A stretch of DNA of 64,000 bases, from assembly GCF_030369615.1 (NCBI RefSeq), contig NZ_CP128494.1:2375501-2439500 (forward strand), read 5' to 3'. Positions 18,500 to 27,303 of this stretch are shown one piece after another. A model generated the notes under the pieces. The model was given only the letters and a program-made list of their open reading frames with translations. It did no database searches and was not told where the DNA came from. The stretch is from Geobacillus stearothermophilus ATCC 12980 (GTDB lineage: Bacteria; Bacillota; Bacilli; Bacillales; Anoxybacillaceae). The translations under genes were made by a program, and so were the position numbers. The number at the start of each line of letters is the position of its first letter. Position 1 is the first letter of the stretch.

Positions 18500-19270
18500 T
18501 TACAGGCGCTCCATCCATTCGCGGAGCGAATCAGCCGTATAGGTCGGCTGCCGTTCGTAGCGGGCGAGCATCTCTTTCGTCGTGACGCCCGTATGGACGA
18601 GCAGCGTATCGATGCCCGCGTTCATGCCGGCTAAAATATCCGTCTCGTAATAGTCGCCGATCATCAACACATCTTCCTTTGGAACACCAAGCACTTTAAG
18701 CGCCTGCTCCATAATGATGTTTTCCGGCTTGCCGATAAACGTTGGCTTCACTTGCGTCGAAACGGCGACGACGGACGTGATGGCGCCGTTGCCCGGCAGC
18801 AGCCCGCGCTCGGTCGGCAAGGCGATGTCGCCGTTTGTCGAAATGAACATCGCCCCGTTACGGACGGCAAGGCACGCGATGGCAAGCTTTTCGTACGTCA
18901 GCTGGCGGTCGATGCCGATGACCACCACGTCTGCGTCCTCCCCAGCGAAGCGGAACCCTTTTTCCGCCAACGCGGTGCGGATCCCTTCCTCGCCGATGAC
19001 ATAAACGGACGCGTCCGGCTTTCGCTCAAAAATGTAGTTCGCCGTCGCCTGGCTTGTTGTGAAGACATGCCTCTCTTCCGCCGGCACGCCGAATGAGCGC
19101 AATTTTTCCGCCACTTGCGCCGGCGTGCGCGACGAGTTGTTCGTGACAAACAAATACGGAAGGCTGCGGCGGTGCAGCTCGTTCACAAACTCGCGCGCCT
19201 CGGCGATGCATTCTGTGCCGCGGTACATTGTCCCGTCCAAGTCAAGCAAATAGCCTTTGTATCGTTTCAA
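18500..19270 (-). CDS. yutF: HAD-superfamily (class IIA) phosphatase YutF
   Basis: A 256-residue NagD-like HAD hydrolase. Motif I is LLDLDGTMYRG at residue 8, motif II LFVTNNSSRTPAQ near 40, the lysine of motif III is in IGKPENIIM near 178 and motif IV MIGDYYETDILAG near 202. It dephosphorylates small sugar or nucleotide phosphates in the cytoplasm; natural substrate unknown. The start is a TTG overlapping the yutE stop codon (TTGA), with AAAGGAG about 12 bases upstream, so it is translated in coupling with yutE. Confidence 0.9.
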   Translation of the reverse strand: MKRYKGYLLDLDGTMYRGTECIAEAREFVNELHRRSLPYLFVTNNSSRTPAQVAEKLRSFGVPAEERHVFTTSQATANYIFERKPDASVYVIGEEGIRTALAEKGFRFAGEDADVVVIGIDRQLTYEKLAIACLAVRNGAMFISTNGDIALPTERGLLPGNGAITSVVAVSTQVKPTFIGKPENIIMEQALKVLGVPKEDVLMIGDYYETDILAGMNAGIDTLLVHTGVTTKEMLARYERQPTYTADSLREWMERL

Positions 19271-19755
19271 CGGTTGTCAGTCTCCTTTCCATCCATCGAT
19301 TCGCTGCCAAACGCCGATTCGCTGCCAAACGCCGACACCGAGCCGAGCTCGCTTTCCAAGTAATGGCGCACCGCCTTCGGGTACGCCTCAAGCGCCGGCA
19401 GCTGTTCGTTCAAATCCGCGAGCAGTTTCGCGTGATCGACGTTCGTATAGTTTTGGACGAGCGCTTTCCGGTGGGCGATGAACGCTTTCAGCCGCTCGCC
19501 GTCCTCAGCCGAAATCACCTGCTCGTCAGTCAAAATGTCAATAATGTCGTTATAGCTCCCCGGGTCGCGCATAATAAAGCCGTCAATCATCGCGTTGCCG
19601 ACATCGAGCACCGCCTCGATGAGGACATGAGCGATCCGCTCGAGCGCCAGCTGCTCAAGCGCGCCGTCCCAGTGGCGCTGCGCTTTGTAGTGCGCCATCA
19701 GTTGCTCCATGCAGCGAAGCCGCTCTTCCAATTTGTTTCGGTCGACAAAATACAT
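19267..19755 (-). CDS. yutE: DUF86/HepT-like protein YutE with repeated C-terminal tail
   Basis: A 162-residue helical protein of the DUF86 (HepT-like) family. HepT RNase toxins have R-x4-6-H-x-Y; here the region reads RKALVQNYTNVDH, in which the His is replaced by Gln/Asn, and no MntA nucleotidyltransferase is adjacent, so it is unlikely to be an active HepT toxin. The last 25 residues contain SAFGSESAFGSES, encoded by a perfect 18-base tandem duplication. It is cotranscribed with yutF (overlapping ends). Confidence 0.82.
   Translation of the reverse strand: MYFVDRNKLEERLRCMEQLMAHYKAQRHWDGALEQLALERIAHVLIEAVLDVGNAMIDGFIMRDPGSYNDIIDILTDEQVISAEDGERLKAFIAHRKALVQNYTNVDHAKLLADLNEQLPALEAYPKAVRHYLESELGSVSAFGSESAFGSESMDGKETDNR
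19298..19333. repeat. 18-base tandem duplication in the 3' end of yutE
   Basis: GATTCGCTGCCAAACGCC occurs twice head to tail. It keeps the frame and doubles a six-residue peptide (FGSESA) in the YutE tail. Confidence 0.95.
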
Positions 19756-19849
19756 GGCTCGTCCTCCTTTTTTCTTCCCCGCCTTCCTCCCTTTTTCGCC
19801 GTTCGTCTGCTATGATGGACATAGGCGAAAAATAGAGGGGGGAATGGAG

Positions 19850-20119
19850 ATGAGTGAACGGTTTTACTTATACGATGATACGATCGAGGCAGCGGTCCGG
19901 TTCGTCAGCTTTGTCGGCGAGCGGCAGCGGTTCGATTTGGCGTTAATTGAAAATGACCGCTTTTATGGGAAATATTTGGTGCTGGATTTGCAAAGCAACC
20001 GGTTTGCCATTCTTGGCCGCGACGATTTGGAGGAGCCGGGCTATATCGAACGCGCCTATGCACTCAGCGAACAAGACGCCGATGAGCTGCGCGCCTTTTT
20101 GGACGAATGCCTTTCATAA
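19850..20119 (+). CDS. DUF3055 family protein
   Basis: An 89-residue acidic protein, MSERFYLYDDTIEAAVRFVS ... RFDLALIENDRFYGKYLVLDL ... FAILGRDDLEEPGYIERAY, which I recognise as the DUF3055 family of Bacillales; function unknown. GAGGGGGG lies 7 bases before the chosen ATG; another ATG two codons earlier is too close. Followed 58 bases later by another small gene on the same strand. Confidence 0.8.
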   Translation: MSERFYLYDDTIEAAVRFVSFVGERQRFDLALIENDRFYGKYLVLDLQSNRFAILGRDDLEEPGYIERAYALSEQDADELRAFLDECLS

Positions 20120-20177
20120 CCTTCCTCGGTTTTGGACATCTTATGAAACACCCCCGACAGCAAGGAAGGTGAGACGA

Positions 20178-20462
20178 ATGGCGGAACGAGAACAATATGC
20201 CGACTTTTCCGTCGTCGAAAAACAGCGCAACTTTTTAACCGCCGAAGAATTCCCGGAAGGTCCGTACGGCTCGCCGCGCCGCGATGACGCCCTGGTCGAG
20301 AACAAAAGCACGCCGTGGAAGGAAGGGCAGCGCCATTACAGCGCCTTCAACTATGAGTTCAAATCGTTTCACCAAAACATTCCAAGGCGCGATCCGGCCT
20401 CCCATCCGCCGCACGACGACCCGCGCCAAAGCGAGCAGTTTCCATACAACGAAGGCGAATGA
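20178..20462 (+). CDS. Small hydrophilic cytosolic protein, function unknown
   Basis: A 94-residue, highly charged, Pro-rich protein (MAEREQYADFSVVEKQRNFL ... EFPEGPYGSPRRDDALVENKS ... ASHPPHDDPRQSEQFPYNEGE). No membrane segment, no cysteine, and low predicted order at the C-terminus. A strong AAGGAAGGTGAG site precedes the ATG. It resembles conserved Bacillaceae 'cytosolic' proteins, but I do not recognise a domain. A short GC hairpin (CCGCCCG/CGGGCGG) lies between its end and that of the convergent yutD. Confidence 0.7.
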   Translation: MAEREQYADFSVVEKQRNFLTAEEFPEGPYGSPRRDDALVENKSTPWKEGQRHYSAFNYEFKSFHQNIPRRDPASHPPHDDPRQSEQFPYNEGE

Positions 20463-20496
20463 CGTGCGACCGCCCGGCAGCGGGCGGCTGCCGCCT

Positions 20497-20772
20497 TTAC
20501 CGCTTCACCTTGCGCAACACAAAATAGGCGCACCCAAAATTGCAATATTCATACAAATACTCGGACAGCGTGCTGATTTTCGTATCATACGTCGCCTTTT
20601 GGTTATGGTCATCGAAAAACCCGCGCAGGCGAAGCTGATTGTATCCCCAATCGCCGACAATGTAGTCGTACTTCCCTAAAATATCGGCGTATCGGGCGCG
20701 AAACGCCTCTTCGTTAAACGCGTTTTTGACGTTTTCAACCAGTTCATAACAATAGTTGTTAACGCAAATCAC
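20497..20772 (-). CDS. yutD: YutD family protein (DUF1027)
   Basis: A 91-residue protein with several conserved aromatic stretches: GKYDYIVGDWGYNQLRLRGF near 35, then YDTKISTLSEYLYEYCNFGC and AYFVLRK. This is the YutD/DUF1027 family of Firmicutes; role unknown. I chose the GTG of VICVNNYCYEL since GAGGTGA is 5 bases upstream; a GTG three codons earlier is also possible. Adjacent to lipA and yutC as in B. subtilis. Confidence 0.83.
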   Translation of the reverse strand: MICVNNYCYELVENVKNAFNEEAFRARYADILGKYDYIVGDWGYNQLRLRGFFDDHNQKATYDTKISTLSEYLYEYCNFGCAYFVLRKVKR

Positions 20773-20883
20773 CGCTCTCACCTCGCCTTTCCACTTTCAT
20801 CATAAACGATGAACCGCACCCAATCAATTACTATTATCAAACAGCGAACCGCGTGCCACCCTAAAAGCGAGGGGGGGCTGACG

Positions 20884-21570
20884 ATGAACCGATGTTGGAT
20901 CGCCGCCGCGTTCGGAACGGCGATCGCCCTGGCCGGCTGCGCGCAGACGGCGCAGGACGAAAACACCGACGTCTACAAACGGAGCGGCAATACGATCAAT
21001 GTGACCGACCGCAATGAGCTGTACAACGAAAATGGGGTGCCAAACGGCGATGACACGCCGATGAACAACTTCGGCTACGTCCGCCATCAAAAAAGCCCGA
21101 TCCTCGGCGATGCAAACGGCTATAACGACATGCCGTCGTTCAACCGCGAGCAAGCCGCCGATTTAATCAGCAAACTGTGCACGCAGCTACCGGGCGTCAA
21201 CGATGTCGCCACGCTCGTCACCGATGAAGAGGTGCTTGTCGTCTATGACGCCGACACAAAAAATCGGCAGCAAACCGCCGACCAAGTGAAAAAGACAGCG
21301 CTGTCCGTCGTTCCCCGCTACTACCATGTGTATATCGCCGACAATCCACAGCTGATGAAAGACATTGAGCGCTTCGGGCTCCTTGATTCGAACGCGCGCA
21401 ATATCGACCAACTTCTCGATGCCACGATTCAGCGGATGTTGAAATATCCGCAAGGGAAAAAGCTGAGCGACGGGGAAAATGAAAACGGCGAAATGATCAA
21501 CGAGACAAACGACCACCTCGACCGTGACTTCCGCGACGGCACGCCGCGGCCGACGCCGGCCGGACGGTAG
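20884..21570 (+). CDS. yutC: YhcN/YlaJ-family sporulation lipoprotein YutC
   Basis: A 228-residue lipoprotein: short signal MNRCWIAAAFGTAIALAGC with lipobox LAGC and Cys 19 as the lipidated residue, an Asn/Asp-rich linker, then a YhcN/YlaJ domain from about 75 (QAADLISKLCTQLPGVNDVATLVTDEEVLVVYDAD). Relatives are spore cortex or inner-membrane lipoproteins. GAGGGGGGG precedes the ATG. The gene ends in a Glu/Asn/Pro-rich tail and its own terminator. Confidence 0.85.
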   Translation: MNRCWIAAAFGTAIALAGCAQTAQDENTDVYKRSGNTINVTDRNELYNENGVPNGDDTPMNNFGYVRHQKSPILGDANGYNDMPSFNREQAADLISKLCTQLPGVNDVATLVTDEEVLVVYDADTKNRQQTADQVKKTALSVVPRYYHVYIADNPQLMKDIERFGLLDSNARNIDQLLDATIQRMLKYPQGKKLSDGENENGEMINETNDHLDRDFRDGTPRPTPAGR

Positions 21571-21575
21571 CGAAA

Positions 21576-21622
21576 GAAAACGGTCTGCCTGTTTCTTAAA
21601 GAGGCTCGACCGTTTCTTTTTT
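21576..21622 (+). terminator. Terminator of yutC
   Basis: AAACGGTC pairs with GACCGTTT across a 22-base loop, followed by CTTTTTT, 8 bases past the yutC stop codon. Confidence 0.7.
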
Positions 21623-21756
21623 CCGGCAACAAAAGCCGCCAGTCAAAGTGTTTGCCGCCTGGGCGCGATGCCCGCATCTCCCCTCGCAGGCTGTTTGGCG
21701 GCAGCGAGGGGGGCGGACGCCGGCTTTGACTCCGCAAGCCCGGGCGCCTGCCATCT

Positions 21757-22653
21757 TCACGCCTTCAGCTGCCGCGCTTTCGCCGCTTCGTTCACCTGCT
21801 CGTCGGCATGGTACGACGAACGGACGAGCGGACCGGCCTCGCAATGGCTGAACCCTTTGCTCAGCGCGATTTCTTTCAGCTCTTGGAATTCGTCCGGATG
21901 GTAATATTTGACGACTTTCAAATGTTTTTTCGTCGGCTGCAAATATTGGCCGATCGTCAAAATGTCGACATGGTTGGCGCGCAAATCGTCCATCGCTTCG
22001 ATAATTTCCTCTTTCGTTTCCCCAAGGCCGACCATGATGCTCGATTTCGTCGGAATGTCCGGCTGCAGTTCTTTCGCGCGCCGCAAAAACTCAAGCGAGC
22101 GTTCATATGTCGCCCGGGCGCGCACTCTCGGCGTCAGACGGCGCACCGTTTCGATGTTATGGTTTAAAATATCGGGACGGGCGTCCATCAGCGTTTTTAA
22201 GTTTTCATACACGCCGCCCATATCCGATGGCAGCACTTCAATCGTCGTAAACGGATTTTTCCGGCGGATGGCACGCACCGTTTCCGCAAACACCGCCGCC
22301 CCGCCGTCTTTGAGGTCATCGCGGGCGACGGCCGTAACGACGACGTGTTTTAAATTCATGATGCGCACCGACTCAGCGACGCGTTCCGGCTCTTGCCAGT
22401 CAAGCTCGGTCGGGAGCCCGGTTTTGACAGCGCAAAAGCGGCAGGCGCGCGTGCAGACGCTGCCCAAAATCATAAACGTCGCCGTCCGCCTTACCGCCCA
22501 GCACTCATGAATATTCGGGCACTTCGCCTCTTCGCACACAGTATGTAAACGATTTTCCCGCATCAGCTTCTTCAATCCGATATAATGTTCATTCGTGTTC
22601 AGTTTAATCTTCAGCCAGTCCGGCTTGCGGACATGTTCTTCGTTTGTTGCCAT
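21757..22653 (-). CDS. lipA: Lipoyl synthase (radical SAM)
   Basis: A 298-residue radical-SAM enzyme that inserts two sulfurs into protein-bound octanoate. Both Fe-S clusters are marked: the auxiliary-cluster motif [12 protein letters not shown] near 41 and the SAM-cluster motif [10 protein letters not shown] (C-x3-C-x2-C) near 68; the C-terminal [13 protein letters not shown] holds the conserved RSSYHA serine ligand. GTGGAGTGAG precedes the ATG. Its products serve GcvH (at 45 kb) and the 2-oxoacid dehydrogenases; Suf (34-39 kb) supplies the clusters. Confidence 0.96.
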   Translation of the reverse strand: MATNEEHVRKPDWLKIKLNTNEHYIGLKKLMRENRLHTVCEEAKCPNIHECWAVRRTATFMILGSVCTRACRFCAVKTGLPTELDWQEPERVAESVRIMNLKHVVVTAVARDDLKDGGAAVFAETVRAIRRKNPFTTIEVLPSDMGGVYENLKTLMDARPDILNHNIETVRRLTPRVRARATYERSLEFLRRAKELQPDIPTKSSIMVGLGETKEEIIEAMDDLRANHVDILTIGQYLQPTKKHLKVVKYYHPDEFQELKEIALSKGFSHCEAGPLVRSSYHADEQVNEAAKARQLKA

Positions 22654-22813
22654 CGTTCTCACTCCACTTGTCGAGGATTGTTCCATTTTCATTATAAATG
22701 AAAAACGCGAAAAAACACAAAAAAATAAGCCTCTTTCCTCTTTTTAACATTTATGAATCGCCTGTTTCTCCCCAAACTAAACATATGAAATGGGCGAAAA
22801 GGGGGGATTCCAC

Positions 22814-23806
22814 GTGCACCGATGGTTTGTCGCCCTATGGGTGGCGACGGTGTTGTTCATAGCGGCCAGCGCGGCTTCCGCGGCGGAAAACGACGACGCA
22901 GTATACGAACAGCGCATGGAGCTGTATAAAAAAGCGGAGGCGGTTTCGCTCATTCCATGGTATTACTTTGCCGCCATCGACCAGTATGAACGGAACATCC
23001 GGCAAGCGCGCCGCGACTTGCCAAAACCAACCGGCGTCCTCGGCATTTATATGAAACCGGACGTATGGGCCGGACCGCTGAACAAAAATCCGCACGATAC
23101 GAACCCGTTTACGATTTCCCAGTTTGGCGGGCTCGGTGTGGACGGAGACGGGGACGGCAAGGCGCGGGCGGATGACGACGACGACGTCATCATGGCCATG
23201 GCACGCTATTTGCAGACATACGGTATCGATCATCGCCATATTAAAATCGCGCTTTGGAACTATTACCAGCGTTCCAAAACGGTGGATTTGATTTTAGGAA
23301 AAGTGAAGATTTACAAAAAATACAAGACATTGAAACTGGATGACCATGTCTTTCCGCTCCCGTTGCGGGCGAATTACAGCTACCGCGACACGTGGGGCGA
23401 TGCGCGCGGCTGGGGCGGGCGCCGCATTCATGAAGGAACCGACATTTTCGCCGGCTACGGCGTGCCGGTCCGCTCGACGTGCTATGGCATTGTCGAACTG
23501 AAAGGATGGAATAAATACGGCGGCTGGCGCGTCGGCATCCGCGACATCAACAACACGTACCATTATTTTGCCCATTTGAACGGCTTTGCCGCCGGGCTTC
23601 GCGAAGGGCAAATCGTCGAGCCGGGCACGATCATCGGCTCGGTCGGCAGCTCCGGCTACGGACCGCCGGGCACCGCTGGAAAGTTCCCGCCCCACCTCCA
23701 TTACGGCATGTACAAAGACAACGGCTATACGGAGTGGGCGTTTGACCCGTATCCGCACTTGAAAGCGTGGGAGCGGGCCGAGCAGCAGCAACAGCGGCGC
23801 CGCTAG
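22814..23806 (+). CDS. lytH: L-Ala-D-Glu endopeptidase LytH (M23 family)
   Basis: A 330-residue secreted peptidase. N-terminal signal peptide (HRWFVALWVATVLFIAASAASAA), a central helical region, then an M23 domain from about 195 with zinc ligands in GGRRIHEGTDIFAGYG (H-x3-D) and FPPHLHYGMY (H-x-H). In B. subtilis LytH trims peptide side chains in the spore cortex late in sporulation. Start is a GTG after AAAAGGGGGG with 7-base spacing; an ATG eight codons upstream covers that site. Ends in Gln/Arg-rich EQQQQRRR. Confidence 0.9.
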   Translation: MHRWFVALWVATVLFIAASAASAAENDDAVYEQRMELYKKAEAVSLIPWYYFAAIDQYERNIRQARRDLPKPTGVLGIYMKPDVWAGPLNKNPHDTNPFTISQFGGLGVDGDGDGKARADDDDDVIMAMARYLQTYGIDHRHIKIALWNYYQRSKTVDLILGKVKIYKKYKTLKLDDHVFPLPLRANYSYRDTWGDARGWGGRRIHEGTDIFAGYGVPVRSTCYGIVELKGWNKYGGWRVGIRDINNTYHYFAHLNGFAAGLREGQIVEPGTIIGSVGSSGYGPPGTAGKFPPHLHYGMYKDNGYTEWAFDPYPHLKAWERAEQQQQRRR

Positions 23807-23821
23807 CAGCGGCGGCTGGAC

Positions 23822-23849
23822 AAAAAAGAGGCCGATGTCGGCCTCTTTT
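23822..23849. terminator. Bidirectional terminator of lytH and livF
   Basis: AAAAGAGGCCGA and TCGGCCTCTTTT form a perfect 12-base stem with a TG loop, flanked by A and T runs, between convergent genes. Confidence 0.9.
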
Positions 23850-23865
23850 CGTCTTTCTGCTTTCG

Positions 23866-24573
23866 TTAATGCCCGCCCAAATACGCCTGTTTCACTTGCT
23901 CGCTCGCCTGCAGCTCGCTCGCCGCCCCCGACAGGACGACGCGCCCGGATTCGATGACGTAGGCGCGGTCGGCGATGGAGAGCGCCATGTGGGCGTTTTG
24001 TTCGACAAGCAAAATCGTCGTTCCCGATTCGTTGATTTCCTGAATGATGCGGAAAATCGTCTTCACCAGCAGCGGCGCGAGCCCCATCGACGGTTCGTCA
24101 AGCAAGAGCAGCTTCGGGCGCGCCATGAGCGCACGGCCGATGGCGAGCATCTGCTGCTCGCCGCCCGAAAGCGTGCCGGCCAGCTGCTTGCGCCGCTCCT
24201 CGAGGCGCGGGAACAGCTGAAAGACTTTGGCAAAGTCTTGTTGAATGCCGTCTTTGTCTTTGCGCAAAAACGCGCCAAGCTCCAAGTTTTCCTCGACCGT
24301 CATATTGGCGAACACGCGCCGCCCTTCCGGCACGTGGGAAATGCCTTGCTTGACGATCGTTTGCGCCGCCTTGCCGGCGATCGAAGCCCCTTCGTAGACG
24401 ATGTCGCCACTTTTCGGCTTCAACAAGCCGGAGATCGTTTTTAGCAGCGTCGTTTTGCCGGCGCCGTTTGCGCCGATCAGCGTGACGATCTCGCCTTTGT
24501 TCACCTCAAGCGATACGCCTTTTAAGGCATGAATGTTGCCGTAAAACACATCGATTGCCTCCACTTTCAACAC
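23866..24573 (-). CDS. livF: Branched-chain amino acid ABC transporter ATPase LivF
   Basis: A 235-residue ATPase with Walker A GANGAGKTT near 35, signature LSGGEQQM near 138 and Walker B LLLLDEPSMGLAP near 158, the latter phrase being typical of LivF. It energises import by LivH/LivM. The start is a GTG (VLKVEAIDV) with GGAGGTG 7 bases upstream, one base after the livG stop. Last gene of livJHMGF. Confidence 0.93.
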   Translation of the reverse strand: MLKVEAIDVFYGNIHALKGVSLEVNKGEIVTLIGANGAGKTTLLKTISGLLKPKSGDIVYEGASIAGKAAQTIVKQGISHVPEGRRVFANMTVEENLELGAFLRKDKDGIQQDFAKVFQLFPRLEERRKQLAGTLSGGEQQMLAIGRALMARPKLLLLDEPSMGLAPLLVKTIFRIIQEINESGTTILLVEQNAHMALSIADRAYVIESGRVVLSGAASELQASEQVKQAYLGGH

Positions 24574-24574
24574 G

Positions 24575-25354
24575 TCACGACACCTCCTCGCCAAGGTAAG
24601 CCTCGATCACTTTCGGGTTGCTGCGCACTTGTTCCGGCGTGCCGTGGGCGATCAATTGGCCGTGGTCCAACACGTAAATGCGCTCGCATATGCCCATCAC
24701 AAGCGACATATCATGCTCAATCAACAAAATCGTCAACGCAAACCGTTCGCGGATAAACGCGATCAAGTTCATCAATTCTTTCGTTTCTTGCGGGTTCATG
24801 CCGGCGGCCGGCTCGTCAAGCAAAAGCACTTTTGGCTGCGCCGCCAGCGCCCGGGCGATCTCAAGCCGGCGCTGCTGGCCGTACGGCAAGTTTTTCGCTT
24901 TCTCGTGCATGACGCCGTCAAGCTGAAAAATGTTCAAAAACTCGATCGCCTTTTCTTCTATTTCCTTTTCCCCGCGGAAATGGGACGGGAGGCGGAGAAT
25001 GGAGCTCGCGATCGAATGGCGGGCATGCGCATGGTAGGCGACTTTCACATTGTCGAGCACCGACAGCTCGCCGAACAGGCGAATGTTTTGAAACGTCCGG
25101 CTGATCCCTTTGCGCGTAATTTTATACGGCGGCAGTCCGTTCAACGTCTCGCCGTCAAGCATAATCCGCCCGTCAGTCGGCACATACACGCCCGTCAACA
25201 AGTTAAACAGCGTCGTTTTCCCCGCGCCGTTCGGGCCGATGAGCCCGACAAGCTCCCCTTGATATAGCTCCATCGTCACACCGGAGAGCGCCTTCAGCCC
25301 GCCAAACTGGATGCCGACGTTTTCTGCTTTAAGCAACGGTGTTTTTGCCGCCAT
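24575..25354 (-). CDS. livG: Branched-chain amino acid ABC transporter ATPase LivG
   Basis: A 259-residue ATPase: Walker A GPNGAGKTT near 40, the LivG-type insertion (GISRTFQNIRLFGELSVLDN near 87), signature PYGQQRRLEIARAL near 158 (an SGGQ variant usual for LivG) and Walker B VLLLDEPAAGMNP near 175. Its ATG overlaps the 3' end of livM by 26 bases, so translation is coupled. Confidence 0.93.
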   Translation of the reverse strand: MAAKTPLLKAENVGIQFGGLKALSGVTMELYQGELVGLIGPNGAGKTTLFNLLTGVYVPTDGRIMLDGETLNGLPPYKITRKGISRTFQNIRLFGELSVLDNVKVAYHAHARHSIASSILRLPSHFRGEKEIEEKAIEFLNIFQLDGVMHEKAKNLPYGQQRRLEIARALAAQPKVLLLDEPAAGMNPQETKELMNLIAFIRERFALTILLIEHDMSLVMGICERIYVLDHGQLIAHGTPEQVRSNPKVIEAYLGEEVS

Positions 25355-26303
25355 GATTCATTCCTCCCTGCGCTGCCTTCCGCCATTTGAAGAGCGAAGA
25401 TAGTTCTTTCGTCCCCATCAACCCGGTTGGACGGTACAGCATCACCAAAATCAAGACGATGCTGTAAATGATCATCCGCGTTTCCGGATAGTTTTGCAAG
25501 AACGTCGAAACGATCGTCAGCAACACCGCGGCCACCACCGCGCCGGATAGGCTGCCGAGCCCACCGAGGACGACGAAAATCAAAATGTCGAACGATTTCA
25601 GGAAGCCAAAGTTCGATGGCTGAATAATGTAAAAGTGGTGCGCATACAGCGCTCCGGCGATGCCGGCGAAAAACGAACCGATCACAAACGCCGCCACTTT
25701 GTAATACGTCGTGTTGATCCCCATGGCATCGGCGGCGATTTCATCTTCGCGGATCGAGATGCACGCCCGTCCGTGCGTCGAGTTCGTGAAGTTGGCGATC
25801 ACCAAAATGGTGGCAAACAGGCAGGCGAACACCCACGGCCATGTCGTCATATGCGTCACCGTCATGCCGCTCGCCCCGCCGACGTAATCGATGTTCAAGA
25901 GCGCGATGCGGACAATTTCGCCAAAGCCGAGCGTGGCGATCGCCAAATAATCGCCTTTTAAACGCAAGCTCGGCACGCCGATGATGAGGCCGGCGAGCGC
26001 CGCCGCCACCCCGGCAGCCAAAACGCCGGCCGCAAACGGCAGCTGCAGCTTCATCGTCATAATCGCGGAGGCATAGGCGCCAACGGCGAAAAAACCGGCA
26101 TGGCCAATGGAAAATTGTCCGGTGATCCCGATAATTAAATGAAGGCTGACGGCCAAAATGACATTAATCGCCATAAAAAAGAGGGTATTCACATAAAAGA
26201 TGTTTAACGTTCCGCTTGCAATCAGCCACTCGACAACAACGAAAAAGGAGAAGGCCAGTATGACGGAAACCCAAAATCCACTCGTCCGCTTCCAAGTTGC
26301 CAT
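25329..26303 (-). CDS. livM: Branched-chain amino acid ABC transporter permease LivM
   Basis: A 324-residue permease with about nine hydrophobic helices and the LivM signatures HLIIGITGQFSIGHAGFFAVGAYA near 55, MTMKL, and GINTTYYKVAAFVIGSFFAGIAGALYAH near 195. It forms the membrane channel with LivH. GGATGGTAGGG precedes the ATG, 16 bases after the livH stop. Confidence 0.93.
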   Translation of the reverse strand: MATWKRTSGFWVSVILAFSFFVVVEWLIASGTLNIFYVNTLFFMAINVILAVSLHLIIGITGQFSIGHAGFFAVGAYASAIMTMKLQLPFAAGVLAAGVAAALAGLIIGVPSLRLKGDYLAIATLGFGEIVRIALLNIDYVGGASGMTVTHMTTWPWVFACLFATILVIANFTNSTHGRACISIREDEIAADAMGINTTYYKVAAFVIGSFFAGIAGALYAHHFYIIQPSNFGFLKSFDILIFVVLGGLGSLSGAVVAAVLLTIVSTFLQNYPETRMIIYSIVLILVMLYRPTGLMGTKELSSLFKWRKAAQGGMNHGGKNTVA

Positions 26304-26319
26304 TGTTCCCTACCATCCT

Positions 26320-27198
26320 TTACACTTTTTCTCGTACGTTCTTGCCAAACAATCCGGCCGGCCGGAAAATGAGGATGAGAATTAAAATGACAAACGCCAC
26401 TCCGTCGCGCCAAAGCGAGTAGCCGAGCCCGCTGACGAGCGATTCGATGACGCCAAGCAAAAGCCCCCCGACCATCGCTCCCGGAATGATGCCGATTCCG
26501 CCCAACACGGCGGCGACAAACGCTTTTAATCCGGGAAGAATGCCCATCAATGGCTCGATTTTTGTATAATAAATGCCGAAAATAACGCCTGCCGCCCCCG
26601 CAAGCGCCGAACCGATGGCGAACGTGGCCGAAATCGTATTGTCGACGTTGATTCCCATTAACCGGGCCGCTTCCGCATCATGAGAGACGGCGCGCATCGC
26701 TTTCCCGATTTTTGTCCGGTGAACAATGAACTGAAGAAGGACCATCAAAACGAGGGACGTGCCGAGGATGAACAGCGACTGGCTGCTGATGACAACGCCA
26801 AACAGCTCCAAGTTCCGATCTGACAGCAACGTGCTCGGATACGCTTCCGGCTGCGCCCCACGCAAATAAATGATGACGTACTCAATGAGCAGCGATACGC
26901 CGATCGCTGTAATGAGCACAGCAATGCGCGTCGCGTTGCGCAGCGGCTTGTACGCAATCCGCTCAATGACTACCCCGAGCACGGCACAGGCGGCCATCGC
27001 CAACAACAGCGCTGGGAAAAAACCGACGCCGAGCATCGTCACAGCGTAAAAGCCGACGAATGAACCAATCATAAAGACGTCGCCATGGGCGAAGTTAATG
27101 AGCCGGACGATGCCATACACCATCGTATAGCCAAGCGCGATGAGCGCATAAATGCTGCCTAGCGAAATGCCGTTGACCAGCTGTTGAATGAGTTCCAT
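26320..27198 (-). CDS. livH: Branched-chain amino acid ABC transporter permease LivH
   Basis: A 292-residue permease with 7-8 membrane helices. LivH signatures are GISLGSIYALIALGYTMVYG near 10, LINFAHGDVFMIGSF near 32 and AVLGGIGIIPGAMVGGLLLG near 225. I start at the ATG of MELIQQL, where AAGGAG is 9 bases upstream; the open frame goes 30 codons further without a site. Separated from livJ by a GC-rich stem-loop. Confidence 0.93.
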   Translation of the reverse strand: MELIQQLVNGISLGSIYALIALGYTMVYGIVRLINFAHGDVFMIGSFVGFYAVTMLGVGFFPALLLAMAACAVLGVVIERIAYKPLRNATRIAVLITAIGVSLLIEYVIIYLRGAQPEAYPSTLLSDRNLELFGVVISSQSLFILGTSLVLMVLLQFIVHRTKIGKAMRAVSHDAEAARLMGINVDNTISATFAIGSALAGAAGVIFGIYYTKIEPLMGILPGLKAFVAAVLGGIGIIPGAMVGGLLLGVIESLVSGLGYSLWRDGVAFVILILILIFRPAGLFGKNVREKV

Positions 27199-27251
27199 GA
27201 TTGCACGCTCCTTAACGAAAACTCGTCGTTGGCCAAAAGAAATGCCGGATG

Positions 27252-27275
27252 GGAGGGCGCCCCTTAGGGGCCTCC
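27252..27275 (-). other. Intercistronic stem-loop between livJ and livH
   Basis: GGAGG/CCTCC and an inner CCCC/GGGG (loop TTA) form a GC-rich hairpin about 30 bases after the livJ stop codon, with no T-run after it. Such hairpins after binding-protein genes usually protect the upstream mRNA or attenuate transcription, giving more binding protein than permease. Confidence 0.55.
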
Positions 27276-27303
27276 TCTGTCCACGCATCCATCCAGCCTT
27301 TTA

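Noticed and set aside
19267-19755. YutE as an active HepT/MntA toxin-antitoxin pair
   Set aside because: The conserved His of the R-x4-6-H-x-Y motif is missing and no nucleotidyltransferase gene is adjacent.
20470-20487. CCGCCCG/CGGGCGG hairpin between two convergent genes as a terminator
   Set aside because: No T-run on either side; listed only as a hairpin in the neighbouring gene entry.
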